Shown here: piece by piece, positions 61,082 to 64,000 of the stretch
How positions within the stretch are numbered: position 1 is the first letter of the stretch
Layout of the letters: each line of letters opens with the position of its first letter
From: Trichaptum fuscoviolaceum
Taxonomy: Eukaryota; Basidiomycota; Agaricomycetes; Hymenochaetales; Trichaptaceae
DNA length: 64,000 nucleotides
Reading direction: 5' to 3'
Assembly: GCA_910574455.1 (NCBI GenBank)
Contig: CAJSYZ010000007.1
Location: 3,789,773 to 3,853,772 of the forward strand
The notes under the pieces: generated by a model
What the model was told of the DNA's origin: nothing
The model's input: the letters and a program-made list of their open reading frames with translations, nothing else
The model's database searches: none
Translations under genes and position numbers: made by a program

Positions 61082-62369
61082 ATGACAGACGCGAATGCAG
61101 TACTGAACACGCTCACTGCGAGCAACATATTTGACCTCAGGGGTGTCGTTGCTGTCGTCACTGGTGGGGGGACGGTGAGTGCCAGGTTACACGTCCAGAG
61201 AAGTGAGCTGACAATCCGAATTGTCGTACACGCCTTCCAGGGAATCGGGCTCATGATAAGCTCGACGCTGATGGCGAATGGAGCGACTGTCTATATCATC
61301 GGACCTGATCAAAAACAACTAGATGCAATCGCGAGAACGTATAACGATGCTGCGCAAGGGCATGCTAATAGGGGGGAAATCGTTGGACTTCAAGGTGACG
61401 TCAGGTCGAAGGTTGGTTTGTACACAACCTATAGGTTGGCACATGCACTTATTATTTTCATACGTGTAGGATGAGGCCAAAAGATTGGCAGATGAGATCG
61501 GAAGTCGCGAAGGGCACGTTACAGTTCTCTTCAGCAACGCTGGGTATGAATCTCTATATCCTTCTCCATTTTTACTGCACCGACAAAAATATGATATCTA
61601 AGAATTATAGATGGTACTATGAGCATCCCCCCGGCGGATTCAGCACCCAACACATCCGAGAGCCCTGCTGATAAACCGGTGACCGCTCAGCAATACTTCG
61701 AGCGCTACTGGGCTGTCACCCCAGACGCATTTGACAACTCTCTGCGCACCAACTCCTTTGCATCGTACTGGCTCTCCGCTGCATTCCTTCCCCTTCTGGA
61801 GAAGTGGAAGAGCACGGAAGGCGGCAAGAAATTCGCACCCCAGATTGTTATCACGAGCAGCATGAACGGATGGACGAAGGATTTGGCGACGAGCGGGTTG
61901 AGTGTGCCGTATCAGATGAGCAAGAGTGCGGCAGGCCATTTCACGCACGTCTTAGCACACGATTTACTGCCTTTGGGCATTCGCGTGAATGGCATTGCTC
62001 CTGGTCTCTTTGTCACTGAAGTATGCGTTACCCTTCTCCTAATTAGATGATACATGAGACTGATATACTTTCGAAGATGACGGCACCTGGATCAATGGAC
62101 GCACTCGGGCGATCAAAGTTGTCTGCAGACAAAATGCCGATATTCGAGGTCCCGACTCGTCAACACCCCGAGTCCGGGTACTTTCCTCTTGGTGGATCCA
62201 ACCGCGACATGGGTACATTAGCCTTGTTCCTCGTTGCGAACTGGTATGTGACTGGTGAGACCGTACTCATTGATGGAGGCGTAAGTCATTTTAATCGATC
62301 TTACGTGCAAAGTTATCGTTCTAACGAGCTGGGTTTTAGAGCCTTTTGAGACATCCATCGTCATACTAA
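61082..62369 (+). CDS. Short-chain dehydrogenase/reductase
   Basis: This is a Rossmann-fold NAD(P)-dependent oxidoreductase of unknown substrate. Exon 1 (61082-61174) ends VVAVVTGGGT and exon 2 starts GIGLMISS, so the T-G-G-G-T-G-I-G cofactor motif spans the intron. Exon 2 continues LMANGATVYIIG and LQGDVRS. Exon 3 gives VTVLFSNAG (N-A-G motif). Exon 4 has FAPQIVITSSMNGW (catalytic Ser), VPYQMSKSAAGHFTHVLAHD (catalytic Tyr and Lys in Y-x-x-x-K) and GIRVNGIAPGLFVTE. The last part has DMGTLALFLVANWYVTGETV and IDGG, ending SLLRHPSSY. To keep frame the exon 4 acceptor must be near 61602 rather than 61610. The catalytic tetrad is intact. Confidence 0.92.
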
Positions 62370-62714
62370 GGAGTCTAAAACTCTCCACTGGCAGGGCATC
62401 TGTGAGCATTAATGAAAGTAAAAGAAAGATAAATGTATGGAATCAGTTGTACATGTATGTATGTAAAAGAAATGGCTTAGATCTGTATCAACTCAATTTC
62501 CGTAGTCTGAGCCAAGGGGAAGGAATTCAGGACGGGCACTAGACTCCAAAGCTATTAGAATGTGCAGGACAGTGACTTGGACGATAGATCTTAAACTTGA
62601 ATTCTATCGATGATGTAAGCAGCGCTTAGTGCTTCAAGTTGAAGGCAGCTTGTTGAAGCTCTTGCACAGGCACAGACACGATCTGCAACAACTTAGCAAG
62701 TAAAAAGTGCACAT

Positions 62715-63593
62715 ATGTCTGTCACACTTCCCGGAGAACAAGTTGAAGCACACCACAGCAAACTAAAGCTCGGTCCAGGACTACTACAAGTTTCCGAGCC
62801 CTCCGGAGCGTCGAGCATAGTCTCCACACGCGCGGGCTTATTGAAGCACTCACCGAATGGAAGCAAGTGGTGGGTTGAGAGCAATTCACGACGGGTATGC
62901 AAACGTAACATCTCATTTGTGAACGTGAAGGGCTCATATTTGACGTGCTGAACCTCTAGTATGTTCCTGCACCCCAAGAATTCGTAGTCGGCGTTGTCAC
63001 TGGGCGGTCTGGAGAGGGTTGGCGAGTGGACATTGGTGCCGCACATCCGGCAACGTTAGATGGGTACGCGTTCGAGGGTGCGTCGAAGCGGAATAAACCC
63101 AACTTGAAAGTGTGTATGCTTCGTATATTCTCTCTTCTTACATACGGTTACAATGGCCCACGCTTTCTAGGTCAACTCACTAGTTTACGCTCGTGTTTCA
63201 CTCGCACACAAAGATATGGATCCGGAAATTGAGTGCTTTGACGCACAGACGAGGAAGGCCGAAGGGTTCGGTGAGCTGAAGGGTGGATTCATGATACGCT
63301 GTAGCCTGGGCATGTGTCGGCAGTAAGTATCACAAAATTGTGTCCATATTTCTGACTTCTTACATCTTCCTTCGATCTCTAGATTACTAGACCCAAGTCA
63401 CTTCCTCCTCCCGATCCTCGGGTCTACTTTCCCTTTGGAAACGGCGGTCGGGATGAATGGCCGCGTCTGGGTGAGCACCAAGGCCCCGAAACACACTATC
63501 GCGGTCGCGCGGTGTATCGAGGCAGCCGACCCGGATGGGGGTGGCATGGACGTCGAAGGTATCAAAAAGCTTCTCGGTTCGATGGACTTATGA
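62715..63593 (+). CDS. RRP40: Exosome complex subunit Rrp40
   Basis: Rrp40 is an S1/KH cap protein of the RNA exosome, active in nucleus and cytoplasm. Four exons (62715-62894, 62960-63109, 63171-63322, 63383-63593) give 230 residues. The N-terminal part (MSVTLPGEQVEAHHSKLKLG, PGLLQVSEPSGASSIVSTRA) precedes the S1 domain (EFVVGVVTGRSGEGWRVDIG, LDGYAFEGASKRNKPNLKVN, SLVYARVSLAHKDMDPEIEC). The KH-like region follows (GFGELKGGFMIRCSLGMCRQ, VGMNGRVWVSTKAPKHTIAV). It ends EGIKKLLGSMDL. Length and motif order fit the family closely. It is a housekeeping gene, intact. Confidence 0.95.
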
Positions 63594-64000
63594 TCCATGG
63601 GCCGAACACAATGAGACTTGCTGCGGTTGCCTCTCGCAAACTGGTATGTAGAGTTCAGAAAACTCAAACAGACGACCTCGAGATTGTCGGAGGGCTCTGG
63701 TGCGGACCTCTACGTATATCTTATGCGCCAAAGAAGTTGGGCGGATATTACCCTCACTTTTCGCCGCCGGTGATCCTTGTACTCCATCACTTAGATCTTC
63801 TCTGAATGGCTCTATCAAGCACGAAAGACGCTACTCGACATACTCACACAGAATGTACCTAGACTCTTAAATGAGAGAAACCAAAGTCACCCGATTGCAA
63901 AACTTCTATGTCGTCCAATCTCTACAATCTAATCAATACAACAGTGGTGAATATTAGATATAATACATGTACAGTCGGTCCTTGTCCTGTGATATCAATT
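63594..64000. other. Trailing sequence, nothing supportable
   Basis: About 400 bp downstream of RRP40 with only shadow ORFs. Part must be the 3' untranslated region. Confidence 0.4.

Overview
The window is a piece of nuclear genome from a basidiomycete fungus, most likely an Agaricomycete. Genes are split by many short introns of about 50-70 nt with GT..AG ends. Recognisable products are eukaryotic: TFIIF alpha, a NuA4 subunit, cofilin, VDAC, an AGC kinase, prohibitin 2 and exosome Rrp40. Several other families (tandem anchored surface proteins, a Cys-containing secreted repeat protein, a four-TM protein) are, from memory, typical of mushroom-forming fungi. I could not assign a species.

Layout. 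0-1.4 kb: an Eaf7-type NuA4 subunit (-). 1.5-2.7 kb: direct repeats and a diverged dispersed repeat. 3.1-9.9 kb: a dead block with two pseudogenes on the minus strand, TFIIF alpha (TFG1) and alpha-1,3-glucan synthase, bordered by copies of a repeat end. 10-12.4 kb: a nucleotidyltransferase-like gene and a truncated paralogue. 13-21.3 kb: cofilin, VDAC, a four-TM protein and a Cu/Zn superoxide dismutase that may share a membrane-anchor exon with an upstream Cys-containing product. 23.3-28.4 kb: a full-length ABCB/MDR transporter. 29.3-31.8 kb: a tandem pair of anchored surface proteins. 32.7-42.5 kb: a GDSL/CE16 esterase, a VAP/Scs2 protein, a Ypk1-type AGC kinase, a conserved unknown and a WD40-cyclophilin (PPWD1).

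42.6-60.4 kb is the most unusual part. It holds three divergent paralogues of a membrane protein family plus a relic of a fourth. Each has about four predicted TM segments, a six-cysteine loop and a C-terminal C3HC4 RING finger. All three share an 11-nt internal microexon encoding (F/L/M)-G-L-W. Two copies of a roughly 450-bp dispersed repeat lie in the same region in opposite orientations. Between the paralogues sit a small four-TM protein, a secreted protein with three tandem domains, an AN1 zinc-finger protein with a CaaX tail (AIRAPL-like), and a phosphoglycerate-mutase-like protein with an 8-nt microexon and a PIP-box-like C-terminus. Prohibitin 2 lies between the second and third RING genes. 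The window closes with a short-chain dehydrogenase and exosome Rrp40.

All gene models come from reading frames, splice-site logic and recalled family motifs. No searches or transcripts were available, so exon ends may be off by a base or a few bases.
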